Origin: Immundisolibacteraceae bacterium
GTDB taxonomy: Bacteria > Pseudomonadota > Gammaproteobacteria > Immundisolibacterales > Immundisolibacteraceae
NCBI GenBank assembly: GCA_019090185.1
Contig: JAHRWJ010000290.1
Coordinates: 1 to 15,410, forward strand
DNA length: 15,410 bases
Direction: 5' to 3'
Positions 8,011 to 15,410 of this stretch are shown here, one piece after another. The notes beneath the pieces are model-generated. The model did no database searches. It had not been told where the DNA came from and saw only the letters and a program-made list of their open reading frames with translations. Made by a program: the position numbers and the translations under genes. Every line of letters starts with the position of its first letter. The stretch's first letter is position 1.

Positions 8011-10230
8011 ATGATGCCTATCACTGATTTCAACACCAAACCGGTAGCCAACCCCACAGAACAAGCGGGTAGCCCTACCATTCACTTTACTTCTCTTCAG
8101 AATGCTATGATCAGACCTTCGAGCCAGGCCATATTCGACCATCAATCCATCTCACTTGCTGACCAGACACAGCCAGCCAGGTCCATCGGTATGGTCTTAC
8201 TGCTACTGCTGGTCGCTGCGCTGATCTATCCTCAACTCAGCCGCGCCGATTCACTACAGAATTTAAAATCCCTCAGCCTGGAAGCACTTGGCAACATCGA
8301 GGTCACCATTGCCGGCAGTGCTCCCCAACAAGCGGATGATATTGCGGCTGCGGTCTACGTTATTTCCAGACAGGACATCAGCAACTCATCGGCGACTTCA
8401 ATCCCCGAATTGCTACGCCAGGTGCCCGGACTTCACGTCGCCCGCATGGACGGCAATAAATGGGCAATCTCCAGCCGAGGATTCAGCAGCCGCATCACCA
8501 ATAAGCTGCTAGTCATGATCGACGGCCGCAGCGTTTATAGCCCGCTGTTTGGCGGTGTGATGTGGGATGAACAGGACTTGATACTAACTGACCTCGAACG
8601 CATCGAAGTTATCCGCGGTCCAGGTGCGACTATCTGGGGGGCGAACGCGGTCAACGGGGTTATCAACATCATTACTCGGCGCTCGGAAGACACTCAGGGC
8701 AATTTTGCAACCACCACCATCGGTGATAACTATTCAGAGATTGCACTTCGTCATGGCGGCAAGTTAGGGGAATCAGGTTATTTTCGCCTCTACGCTAAAC
8801 ATCGTAACCAGGCTGCAACCCCTTCGTTATCAGGCGGCAGCGCCGACGATGAAGGTAGTGACGACCGCGCGGGGTTTCGGGTTGATTGGCGATCTAATAA
8901 CAGCAATGAATTTACTCTGCAGGGCGATATCTACAACGCAGAGCTCTCCGAAAGGCTTGATGCATTAACCCTGCTGACCCCATTCAGCACCTCATTAAAA
9001 GATGATATCGATATTCGCGGCGGTAATTTGCTTGCTCGCTGGAGTCAAACCACGGCCGGTGGCGGGTCACGTAGTCTCCAAACTTACCTGGACTATAGCC
9101 AACGGGATCAATACATTCTTGAGGAAAGCCGTATTACCTTCGACCTGGATTTCGACCAGACCTTGCCCCAAAAAGGTAGGCATCAGCTGACCTGGGGTGC
9201 CAATTACCGATACGCAAAAGACCACCTGCCCGATGGCGATCCAACCAAAGGAGAAGCTCGGTTTTTTACCCCCGAAAGACGAACAGACCGGCTATATAGC
9301 TTATTTTTACAAGATGAGATTACCTTACAACCAGAGCATTGGTGGCTCTCGATTGGGACCAAACTAGAACATAACAATTACACCGGTTTCGAGTACCAAC
9401 CCAACGTACGCTTACGTTGGCGGCCCGTTCAAGGACACACTTTTTGGGGCGCCATCTCCCGTGCGGTCCGTACACCAACCCGAGCTGAAACTGATGGACT
9501 CATTGCCACTGGACTGATCAACGTCGGCCCTCCACCGACGGTTCTGGGGTTACTTGGCAATGACGATCTGGAATCTGAAACGGTTGTCGCCCATGAGCTG
9601 GGTTACCGCTTTAACAGCAGTGACAAAATTCGAATTGATCTATCCCTGTTTTATAACCGTTACGACAACCTCACCACCTTCGAGTTCATCCGCGCATTTC
9701 CGCTACCAGCACCGCCCGGCTTCATACTTCCGTTCAACGTCGTGCTGCCGCCGGGCATTACCGCGATTGTTCTGGGCAACACCTCTAAGAATCTTGCCCA
9801 TGGGGAAAGCTACGGCCTGGAAGCCTCGGTTGACTGGCACCCCAACGACCGATTACAACTCAAACTGGGATACTCATTTTTAGAAATGCAGCTGCACAAT
9901 CGTAGCGGCAGCATCAGTCCACTAGCAGAACAGGATGAGGGGTCATCACCTCAGCACCAGTTACGCCTGGACCTGGGCTATCAGTTCAGCCAGCAAACCC
10001 GACTCAACCTGGTTACACGCTTTGTAGACCAGCTCCCCAGTGTTGGTGTCGACAGCTACGTCGAAATGGACGCCAGTATGCAATATCAGCTTAGCCCTAA
10101 TCTGGAGGTCTCGATCGTTGGTCGGAATCTGCTGGATAGCCAGCACCTGGAAACACGACCAACATTTTTACCGACAGAGACCAGTGAAGCTGAACGTGAT
10201 TTCTTCCTCCGTTTCAGTTACTCATTCTGA
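8011..10230 (+). CDS. TonB-dependent outer-membrane receptor linked to YfiR and a hybrid kinase (second)
   Basis: This is an outer-membrane receptor with a plug and barrel, of unknown ligand. The mature N-terminus carries LKSLSLEALGNIEVTIAG, the 'LSLEEL-nIeVt' lead-in typical of a large receptor subfamily. The plug follows (about 95-220), with LLVMIDGRSVYSPLFGGVMW and ERIEVIRGPGATIWGANAVNG. The barrel ends in FSYSF, a good outer-membrane C-terminal signature. The hydrophobic signal core (61-73, cleavage probably after A79) lies unusually far from the ATG at 8011. Starts at 8107 (M33) or 8191 (M61) are alternatives, but M61 would leave no positive N-region. AGAG (7999-8002) lies eight bases before 8011. 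The gene sits 24 bases after the EAL gene and 9 bases before the YfiR-family gene. This suggests that it senses or imports a ligand for the YfiR/kinase pair, perhaps in the position held by YfiB elsewhere. Confidence 0.92.
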   Translation: MMPITDFNTKPVANPTEQAGSPTIHFTSLQNAMIRPSSQAIFDHQSISLADQTQPARSIGMVLLLLLVAALIYPQLSRADSLQNLKSLSLEALGNIEVTIAGSAPQQADDIAAAVYVISRQDISNSSATSIPELLRQVPGLHVARMDGNKWAISSRGFSSRITNKLLVMIDGRSVYSPLFGGVMWDEQDLILTDLERIEVIRGPGATIWGANAVNGVINIITRRSEDTQGNFATTTIGDNYSEIALRHGGKLGESGYFRLYAKHRNQAATPSLSGGSADDEGSDDRAGFRVDWRSNNSNEFTLQGDIYNAELSERLDALTLLTPFSTSLKDDIDIRGGNLLARWSQTTAGGGSRSLQTYLDYSQRDQYILEESRITFDLDFDQTLPQKGRHQLTWGANYRYAKDHLPDGDPTKGEARFFTPERRTDRLYSLFLQDEITLQPEHWWLSIGTKLEHNNYTGFEYQPNVRLRWRPVQGHTFWGAISRAVRTPTRAETDGLIATGLINVGPPPTVLGLLGNDDLESETVVAHELGYRFNSSDKIRIDLSLFYNRYDNLTTFEFIRAFPLPAPPGFILPFNVVLPPGITAIVLGNTSKNLAHGESYGLEASVDWHPNDRLQLKLGYSFLEMQLHNRSGSISPLAEQDEGSSPQHQLRLDLGYQFSQQTRLNLVTRFVDQLPSVGVDSYVEMDASMQYQLSPNLEVSIVGRNLLDSQHLETRPTFLPTETSEAERDFFLRFSYSF

Positions 10231-10239
10231 TTTCTACCC

Positions 10240-10830
10240 ATGCCGTTACTCATTAATAGCAGCAACCAGTTCCGACGGTATTCGGTCGTCAATAGAGCGA
10301 TCTGCCTCCTATTAGGATTCTACTTAACGGTAGTGCCAGCTCAAGTTCAGAGCGAGGGTTTCTCTGACAGCCAAATCAAAGCCGTCTATATCTATAACTT
10401 TGCCAACTTTATCCGTTGGAGTAGCGAGAGTTTCATAACACACCCGGGCGAGTTTCATTTTTGTGCTTACGAAGCTAAAAATGAGGTGGTCAGCGCGCTC
10501 GGAGAAATTATTAGCGGAGAACAGATCAACGACCGCCAATTGGTATTAAGAGTATTGACCGAGCAAACCCCACCCAGCGACTGTCAAATATTGTTTGTTG
10601 ACCCAACCTCCGAGGAGCCTCAACAACTGCGCCATCCCAACCTGCTCACGGTCAGTGATCAACAGGATTTTGGCCATAGCGGTGGGATCATCGAGCTAAA
10701 ATTACAAACCAACCGTATCCGCCCTCGGGTTCACATGGACCACTTACATCGAGCCGGGCTGTCGGCCAGTTCCCAGCTGTTGAGGATTTCTGAACGGTTG
10801 ACAGACAACGACAGTGAGGGAAGTCAATGA
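10240..10830 (+). CDS. YfiR/DUF4154-family periplasmic protein
   Basis: The protein is 196 residues with a signal peptide (hydrophobic 20-34, cleavage near residue 38). The mature part has the family landmarks in order: [15 protein letters not shown] near the N-terminus, a strand with Cys (FHFC, C75), a second Cys in DCQILFVD (C115), [19 protein letters not shown], and an [14 protein letters not shown] end. YfiR of Pseudomonas is a periplasmic repressor that holds the membrane cyclase YfiN inactive until YfiB sequesters it. C75 and C115 could form a disulfide; the second Cys pair reported for the Pseudomonas protein is not evident. The gene overlaps the kinase gene by four bases (ATGA), so the two are almost certainly co-translated. 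The natural partner is therefore the CHASE8-like sensor of that kinase, by analogy with YfiR-YfiN. No clear ribosome binding site precedes the ATG, nine bases after the receptor stop. Confidence 0.9.
   Translation: MPLLINSSNQFRRYSVVNRAICLLLGFYLTVVPAQVQSEGFSDSQIKAVYIYNFANFIRWSSESFITHPGEFHFCAYEAKNEVVSALGEIISGEQINDRQLVLRVLTEQTPPSDCQILFVDPTSEEPQQLRHPNLLTVSDQQDFGHSGGIIELKLQTNRIRPRVHMDHLHRAGLSASSQLLRISERLTDNDSEGSQ
10816..10821 (+). promoter_or_regulatory. Strong ribosome binding site of the hybrid kinase gene
   Basis: GAGGGA lies five bases before the ATG at 10827, inside the end of the YfiR-family gene. It supports translational coupling through the ATGA overlap. Confidence 0.6.
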
Positions 10831-13661
10831 ACTGGCTTCGTAACCTTTCGATACAGGGCAAAGTAAACGCCATCATTAGTGGCTCCGCTTTCACCGCTAC
10901 CCTTCTCATCCTGACGGTTCTGGTCTATAACAGCTGGGACGAAAAAAAGAGAGGACTAGAAAAGTCGATACGAATAGTCGCCCAGAGTACGGCCATCAAT
11001 GTCAGTGCTGCGCTCGCCTTTGATGACAAGCTGACTGCCAAAGAAATCCTCAATTCACTCGATGCGCATCCAGCGCTAATATCCGCGGTCATCAGCACCG
11101 AGTCTGGAGCCCGGTTTGTTGATTACGACAGACAACCCTCTACCAACATCGCTAGCAACAGTGAGCCTGTCTCTACATTAGACGCCTTCACTAGCGCCCT
11201 GGGCGGGTGGCTGATGAAAAACCTACTCGATCACATCACCCTGGAACAGAACATTCTGGTCGGCAATAAACCGGTCGCCACCCTCTCGGTTACAGGTTCA
11301 CTAGCCGAAACCTACCGTGAACTGATCAAACAAGTATTGTTATATCTGGCGCTATTTCTTAGCGGATTCTCTGTTGCGCTGCTCATCGCTCGACGAATGC
11401 TCGATTTGATTTCCATACCAATATCAGCACTAGCCAACACCATGCGCAAGGTAGCCCGTCACAACGATTATTCACTGCAAGCGCGTAAGTTCCATCATGA
11501 TGAACTTGGTGAACTGAGCACCTTGTTTAACGATATGCTTGAGCAGGTTAATCGCCGCGATAAGGCGCTCGAAAAAGCCAGATCGGAGGCGGATGATGCC
11601 AATCAGGCAAAATCGCAATTTTTAGCCAATATGAGCCACGAAATTCGTACGCCAATGAACGGCATGCTCGGCATGGCAGAACTGCTCGAAAACAGCAAAC
11701 TTGATAGCAAACAACGTCATTACGTCGAGATCGTCCGTAGCTCCGGGCGTGCACTGCTAAATGTCATTAACGATATTCTTGATTTCTCCAAAATCGAGGC
11801 AGGCCACCTCACTTTAGAAAAAATACCCTTTGATATTAGAGAGTTAGTAAACGAAAGCACTGAGCTACTCGCCGACCTGGCCGCCGACAAAAGCAATGAG
11901 CTGATCATTAATATTCCCGATAGTATGCCCACCACGGTCAGTGGAGATCCGACCCGAGTGCGTCAGGTACTAAGCAACCTGCTGACCAATGCCCTTAAAT
12001 TCACTAACCAGGGAGAGGTTGAGGTCAGTGTTCGTGTGCTGCACAGCGATGATGATCAACACTTACTAGAGCTGAGTATTCGAGATACCGGCATCGGCAT
12101 TGCTGAAGACAAACTAGGCTCAATTTTCAAAGCATTTACCCAGGCAGACGGCACCACCACCCGCCGGTTCGGTGGCACCGGACTCGGTTTAACCATTTCT
12201 AGCGAACTCGCCAATCTGATGGGTGGCGGACTGGCAGTTACCAGTACCCCTGATGTCGGCTCGACATTTCGATTTAGCTTCGCATCTGACCTGTTGGAAC
12301 AATCACTAGACCACGAATCCCGCTCCGTAGAGCTCTCAAACAGCAAAATATTGGTCGTCGATGACAATGCAACCAATCGTGAGGTACTCGCCGCCCAACT
12401 GACTTCCTGGAATATTAATGTGGAGGTTGCGGCTGACGCCAGCGAAGCACTGCAAAAAGCCTTACAGGCGGCTGAAACAAAGGCGCCATTTTCCGTTGCC
12501 TTGATCGATCTGGTCATGCCCGGTATGGATGGTCTGGAACTATGCAAAGCGTTCGGCCAGTTATCGGCTACTCGCGCTATGCGCCTGGTGATTCTCAGCT
12601 CTGACTGCTCCATGACCACTAGCCAGGCACAGGACCCAAGCATCTGCTGTGTAGTGAACAAGCCAGTTCAACCCAATGATTTACATAAGTGTCTGACCAA
12701 AGCGCTACTACCTACTCCCCCCAGAGCCCAAAGTTTGGTAACCCGCCAAAGTCCGGATCCAGCAATCGAGAGTTTCCCCTACAAAATATTGCTGGCCGAA
12801 GATAATCAGGTTAATCAGGAAGTTGCACGGGATATGCTTGAGTCAGTTGGCGTTGATGTCACCATCGCCAACAATGGCTACGAGGCGGTCAATGCGGCGC
12901 AATTAGAACAGTTTGACATGGTGTTGATGGACATCCATATGCCAGAAATGGATGGTTTTGAGGCAACCCGGATAATCCGCGACATCGATGCTGAACAACA
13001 CACACACACACCAATTGCCGCACTAACGGCCAATGCGATGGAGGGTGATCGGGAAAAATTTCTTGCTGCGGGCATGGATGACTACCTGAGTAAACCCTTT
13101 GAACAGCAACAGCTCATCAATATGCTAGTTAGGTGGCTATCCAGCCGTGATCTGGTTGGCCAGTCGACTGCCAGCGATTTGACTGGCAGTGCTTCGATTG
13201 TCAACGATGAACCTGACCAGGTTACCCCGGCTGATTCAGCAACACCGTTACAGCCCGAAACTAAACTGAAGCCCATTGAGACTGCTGATGACGTTCTTGA
13301 CAGCGCCATTATTGATCAATTGCTGTCGTTCTACCAAGGCGAGCGTAGTGCAAAATTGGTTCGTCTGATTGATCTCTATCGGCAAACCTCATCCCAGACT
13401 ATCGATGAGTTACGCAGCGCTAGTGCAAATCAAGACCATGAAGCCATTGCTTTCGCCGCCCACAAACTTAAATCACCCAGCGGCAATCTAGGTGCGGTTG
13501 CCTTGAGCGACCTTCTCAACGATTTAGAAATAGCCGTTCGTGATCAAAGCTTCGCGGACTGCACTACTCTTCTGCAAAAAATTGAAGTTGAATATAGCCG
13601 GGTACTCGAAACTCTAGATCGGCTCAGCGACTCCTTACAGAATCGCCAAACAACCGGGTAA
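10827..13661 (+). CDS. Hybrid histidine kinase with YfiN-like periplasmic sensor (CHASE8-HAMP-HisKA-HATPase-REC-REC-Hpt)
   Basis: This is a 944-residue inner-membrane phosphorelay kinase. TM1 (about 13-35) and TM2 (about 168-190) bracket a periplasmic domain of about 130 residues. That domain contains the CHASE8-like pattern seen in YfiN: '[18 protein letters not shown]' then '[19 protein letters not shown]'. HAMP (about 191-243) follows. HisKA has H271 in [13 protein letters not shown], and the ATPase has an N-box ([19 protein letters not shown], 374 onward), DTGIGI (420) and GGTGLGL (449). Receiver 1 has D561 in [11 protein letters not shown], receiver 2 has D702 in [11 protein letters not shown], and the C-terminal Hpt has H879 in [14 protein letters not shown]. 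All phosphorelay residues are present. YfiN itself ends in GGDEF, so here the same input type is joined to a kinase. The upstream YfiR overlap supports YfiR as its periplasmic regulator. Likely phosphate acceptors are the receivers of the two EAL proteins and perhaps the REC-Hpt protein at 14669. Confidence 0.93.
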   Translation: MNWLRNLSIQGKVNAIISGSAFTATLLILTVLVYNSWDEKKRGLEKSIRIVAQSTAINVSAALAFDDKLTAKEILNSLDAHPALISAVISTESGARFVDYDRQPSTNIASNSEPVSTLDAFTSALGGWLMKNLLDHITLEQNILVGNKPVATLSVTGSLAETYRELIKQVLLYLALFLSGFSVALLIARRMLDLISIPISALANTMRKVARHNDYSLQARKFHHDELGELSTLFNDMLEQVNRRDKALEKARSEADDANQAKSQFLANMSHEIRTPMNGMLGMAELLENSKLDSKQRHYVEIVRSSGRALLNVINDILDFSKIEAGHLTLEKIPFDIRELVNESTELLADLAADKSNELIINIPDSMPTTVSGDPTRVRQVLSNLLTNALKFTNQGEVEVSVRVLHSDDDQHLLELSIRDTGIGIAEDKLGSIFKAFTQADGTTTRRFGGTGLGLTISSELANLMGGGLAVTSTPDVGSTFRFSFASDLLEQSLDHESRSVELSNSKILVVDDNATNREVLAAQLTSWNINVEVAADASEALQKALQAAETKAPFSVALIDLVMPGMDGLELCKAFGQLSATRAMRLVILSSDCSMTTSQAQDPSICCVVNKPVQPNDLHKCLTKALLPTPPRAQSLVTRQSPDPAIESFPYKILLAEDNQVNQEVARDMLESVGVDVTIANNGYEAVNAAQLEQFDMVLMDIHMPEMDGFEATRIIRDIDAEQHTHTPIAALTANAMEGDREKFLAAGMDDYLSKPFEQQQLINMLVRWLSSRDLVGQSTASDLTGSASIVNDEPDQVTPADSATPLQPETKLKPIETADDVLDSAIIDQLLSFYQGERSAKLVRLIDLYRQTSSQTIDELRSASANQDHEAIAFAAHKLKSPSGNLGAVALSDLLNDLEIAVRDQSFADCTTLLQKIEVEYSRVLETLDRLSDSLQNRQTTG
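12999..13011 (+). repeat. (CA)6.5 microsatellite inside the hybrid kinase gene
   Basis: Thirteen alternating C and A bases encode the His-Thr-His-Thr stretch of receiver 2. A two-base slip would truncate the protein before the Hpt domain. The tract is short, so slippage is only a possibility. Confidence 0.7.
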
Positions 13662-13698
13662 ACGGCTCTGAGCGATCAAGAAACCCCGATGTCGGCGA

Positions 13699-14472
13699 TT
13701 ATTGACCTAGTGCCCTGGCGGCAGCGAGTATCTGCGAGCCTGACTGGCGCAGAAACATTAAATCAGCTCCCAGCAGAATAAACCGAAACCCCTGGGCGAT
13801 CAGCGGTTCGACCTGTTCGGCTGATAGCGCAAAGGTCCCGGCAGTCACACCATTTTTTTCACAGGCAGCCACAATCCGCTGCCGAGCATCAACCATTTTA
13901 GGGTGATCAAACTGACCTAACACCCCCAATGCCGCGCTCATATCAAGTGGACCCAACAGCGCTACATCAACCCCATCAACGGCAACAATATTATCGATAT
14001 CGGCAAGTGCCTCCGGGGTCTCAACCTGTACAGTTATCAGCAGATTTTGATTGGCATAGGCTACAAACTCTGGCATCGGCATCGAACCAAAACCGGCTTG
14101 TCTGGGCATCGACAAACCACGGGTCCCTGCTGGTAGATATCGAGCCGCATTAACCGCTTCTTCAACTTCCGCCCGACTACGCACATTAGGCAGGATAATG
14201 CCCGCAGCCCCGGCATCTAGTAGCCTGCAGATATCTTGCGAGTGACAACCGGGAACCCTGACTATCGGGCAAATTCCACTCACCTCAGCGGCCCGAGAAA
14301 GGTTTTCCATCTGCGCTGGTAATAGGGGGCTATGCTCGCCATCAAGCATGACAAAGTCGTAACCAACATGCCCCAATAACTCGGTAATTCCTGCTTCTGG
14401 CATGGCCTGCAAATAGCCGAATTGAACCTCTCCTGCCGCAATTTTCTGTTTTACTACATTGACCTTCAACAT
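13699..14472 (-). CDS. HpcH/HpaI-family class II aldolase (2-oxo-acid aldolase)
   Basis: This is a 257-residue TIM-barrel metal-dependent aldolase, which cleaves or forms 4-hydroxy-2-oxo acids to pyruvate plus an aldehyde. The key residues line up with HpaI: H47 in DGEHSP, R72 in VRVP, E151 in VQVETPEA (metal ligand) and D177 in GPLDMSAALG (metal ligand). Each is two residues beyond the positions I recall for the E. coli enzyme (45, 70, 149, 175). The glycine-rich LLDAGAAGIILPNV phosphate or carboxylate loop is present. The substrate is not determined; 2,4-dihydroxyhept-2-enedioate, 2-keto-3-deoxy-sugar acids and related compounds are all possible. The start has AAGGGG (14483-14488, complement) 10 bases upstream. 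The gene is convergent with the hybrid kinase (37-base gap, no evident terminator) and divergent from the REC-Hpt gene. It is functionally unconnected to the signalling genes as far as I can see. Confidence 0.93.
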   Translation of the reverse strand: MLKVNVVKQKIAAGEVQFGYLQAMPEAGITELLGHVGYDFVMLDGEHSPLLPAQMENLSRAAEVSGICPIVRVPGCHSQDICRLLDAGAAGIILPNVRSRAEVEEAVNAARYLPAGTRGLSMPRQAGFGSMPMPEFVAYANQNLLITVQVETPEALADIDNIVAVDGVDVALLGPLDMSAALGVLGQFDHPKMVDARQRIVAACEKNGVTAGTFALSAEQVEPLIAQGFRFILLGADLMFLRQSGSQILAAARALGQ

Positions 14473-14502
14473 GTTATTGGCGCCCCTTTACGTGACTCAA
14501 TG

Positions 14503-14523
14503 CTGACCAAGTAAAATGGTCAG
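14503..14523. promoter_or_regulatory. Inverted repeat CTGACCA-N7-TGGTCAG, candidate operator of the aldolase gene
   Basis: Arms 14503-14509 and 14517-14523 are perfect 7-base complements around a 7-base AT-rich spacer. A third CTGACCA occurs at 14555-14561. On the minus strand a CATAAT hexamer (14524-14529) abuts the repeat on its upstream side, so a bound repressor would cover the likely transcription start of the aldolase gene. The regulator is unknown; the half-site resembles GntR/FadR-type sites but with the halves everted. Confidence 0.5.
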
Positions 14524-14552
14524 ATTATGATTCTCACCGAGCTTTGCAAAAA
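14524..14552 (-). promoter_or_regulatory. Possible promoter of the aldolase gene
   Basis: On the minus strand CATAAT (14524-14529) could be a -10 box, with T-rich sequence upstream (TTTGCA at 15 bases or TTTTTG at 17 bases) as a poor -35. The implied leader is about 45 bases long. It is weak on its own and supported mainly by the adjacent inverted repeat. Confidence 0.3.
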
Positions 14553-14566
14553 AACTGACCACCACA

Positions 14567-14591
14567 AAACTGATGCTCCCGCCATCAGTTT
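14567..14591. promoter_or_regulatory. Inverted repeat AAACTGATG-N7-CATCAGTTT, candidate operator
   Basis: Two perfect 9-base arms (14567-14575, 14583-14591) flank the spacer CTCCCGC. There is no U-run on the plus strand and no minus-strand gene to the right that it could terminate, so an operator is likelier than a terminator. It shares the 7-base spacer and an ACTGA core with the neighbouring repeat, and lies between the two divergent starts, just before a TACAAT hexamer. Confidence 0.5.
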
Positions 14592-14668
14592 AGGTACAAT
14601 TTAGCTGTTTGTCATATGCTCCTTTAGCAATGTCGCTAACCGGATTTCAGGCCCTATTTTAATCACCG

Positions 14669-15410
14669 ATGAATGACCCGCTAACCAAGATGCATCCTCA
14701 TCAAATTTTGGTCGTTGATGACCACCCGGTCAATCAGCTGGTGCTCACTGCCATGTTAGCCGAACTCAATTTTGACGCCGATACAGCGATTAGCGGTCTC
14801 GAGGCGATCAAAATGGCCGCTGAACGAAATTACGACCTGATTTTTATGGACATTCAGATGCCCATCATGGATGGCTACGAAACCACCAGACAGATCCGCC
14901 AGATCCCGACTCATTTGACCACACCGGTGATCGCCATCACTGCCAGCACCATCGATAACCAGGTCAGAAGGCAGTCCGAGAACTGCATGGATGAGTTACT
15001 CGGTAAACCCTTCGAAAGCGTCGAACTCAAGCAGCTAGTGGAACGCTGGTTGCCAACCGTAACCGAGCCGACAACTCATCATCGGTCATCAGAGCCGGTT
15101 AATGAACTTAATGTCGACAGCTTAACAACCCTGGATGGGGAGACCATTAGCCGACTTCAAGCTACCTTTGCCGGAGCAGAAAAAAGCGACTTGATAGAAC
15201 TTATCGAAGTGTTTATAGATACCCTGAAAATGCTACATGGGCAGTTGAACGAGAACATGCTCGCCAGCGACATCCAGGCAATTCGTCAAACTGCCCACGC
15301 CCTTAAATCCAGTAGCGGTAATATTGGCGCACTCCGCTTTATGGCCATCAGTGGTGAGATTGAAAAGCTGGCGATCAGCCCTTGCGTCGATCAAATCGGT
15401 GCAATGGCCA
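14669..15410 (+). CDS. REC-Hpt response regulator/phosphotransfer protein, partial (runs off the right edge)
   Basis: The frame is open from the ATG at 14669 to the end of the window, giving 247 codons. Receiver residues: ILVVDDHPVNQ acidic pocket (D17, D18), phospho-acceptor D61 in LIFMDIQMPIMDGYE, AITAST and LGKPFE. After a linker comes an Hpt domain with H210 in TAHALKSSSGNIGA. There is no DNA-binding or enzymatic domain in the visible part, so it looks like a phosphorelay intermediate. Receiver and Hpt resemble the C-terminal REC2-Hpt half of the hybrid kinase, which suggests a detached relay module that could exchange phosphate with that kinase or with another one beyond the window. A start at 14690 (M8) is possible; neither start has a clear ribosome binding site. 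Confidence 0.88.
   Translation, partial: MNDPLTKMHPHQILVVDDHPVNQLVLTAMLAELNFDADTAISGLEAIKMAAERNYDLIFMDIQMPIMDGYETTRQIRQIPTHLTTPVIAITASTIDNQVRRQSENCMDELLGKPFESVELKQLVERWLPTVTEPTTHHRSSEPVNELNVDSLTTLDGETISRLQATFAGAEKSDLIELIEVFIDTLKMLHGQLNENMLASDIQAIRQTAHALKSSSGNIGALRFMAISGEIEKLAISPCVDQIGAMA

Larger units (their letters stand above)
14473..14668. other. Divergent intergenic region between aldolase and REC-Hpt genes
   Basis: These 196 bases separate two head-to-head genes. They contain two perfect inverted repeats listed separately, an A7 tract (14548-14554), a further CTGACCA half-site (14555-14561) and a possible TACAAT -10 for the rightward gene (14595-14600) without a matching -35. No small gene is apparent. 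Confidence 0.5.

Noticed and set aside
8011..8250. FecA-type signalling domain at the N-terminus of the second receptor
   Set aside because: The extra residues precede the signal peptide, so they would not be in the periplasm, and no sigma/anti-sigma genes are nearby.
12056..12661. 201-codon open frame on the minus strand inside the kinase gene
   Set aside because: It is fully antisense to well-conserved HATPase and receiver sequence, with Ser-rich low-complexity composition typical of shadow frames and no recognisable domain.
13662..13698. Bidirectional terminator between kinase and aldolase
   Set aside because: Only very short complementary segments and no T-run on either side; not good enough to call.
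1..15410. Mobile element, CRISPR array, tRNA or rRNA
   Set aside because: No transposase or integrase frames, no regularly spaced repeats and no tRNA-like cloverleaf were seen.

Overview
The window looks like the chromosome of a free-living, probably aquatic, gammaproteobacterium. It has moderate GC content, two TonB-dependent outer-membrane receptors, large REC-PAS-GGDEF-EAL proteins, a BarA-like multi-domain hybrid kinase and the tail of what looks like a PQQ-dependent dehydrogenase. No marker gene fixes the genus. I see no rRNA, tRNA, transposase, phage gene or CRISPR array.

Layout. Bases 1-165 are the 3' end of a likely quinohaemoprotein dehydrogenase. After a 121-base gap holding a long near-perfect stem-loop comes a first TonB-dependent receptor (287-2383). 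A 357-base non-coding stretch follows. Then five same-strand genes lie close together (2741-13661): a REC-PAS-GGDEF-EAL protein with a degenerate Hpt-like N-terminus, a diverged paralogue with a pseudo-receiver and a broken GGDEF site, a second TonB-dependent receptor, a YfiR-family (DUF4154) periplasmic protein, and a hybrid histidine kinase with a YfiN-like (CHASE8-type) periplasmic sensor. Gaps within this block are 47, 24 and 9 bases, then a 4-base overlap. A HpcH/HpaI-type aldolase gene points back at the block (13699-14472, minus). A divergent REC-Hpt response regulator runs off the right edge (14669 onward). The aldolase/regulator intergenic region contains two perfect inverted repeats, each with a 7-base spacer.

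The five-gene block is the notable part. In the known Yfi (Tpb/AwsXRO) system, an outer-membrane lipoprotein (YfiB), a periplasmic repressor (YfiR) and an inner-membrane CHASE8-HAMP-GGDEF cyclase (YfiN) control c-di-GMP. Here the same logic appears re-wired. A TonB-dependent receptor stands where YfiB would be, YfiR is kept, and the CHASE8-HAMP input drives a phosphorelay kinase (H271, D561, D702, H879). The c-di-GMP enzymes are separate proteins carrying receiver domains. My inference is a substrate-sensing route: outer-membrane receptor, then periplasmic YfiR, then membrane kinase, then phosphorelay to receiver-controlled c-di-GMP synthesis and breakdown. The gene order, domains and key residues are visible in the sequence. 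The wiring between the proteins is not proven.
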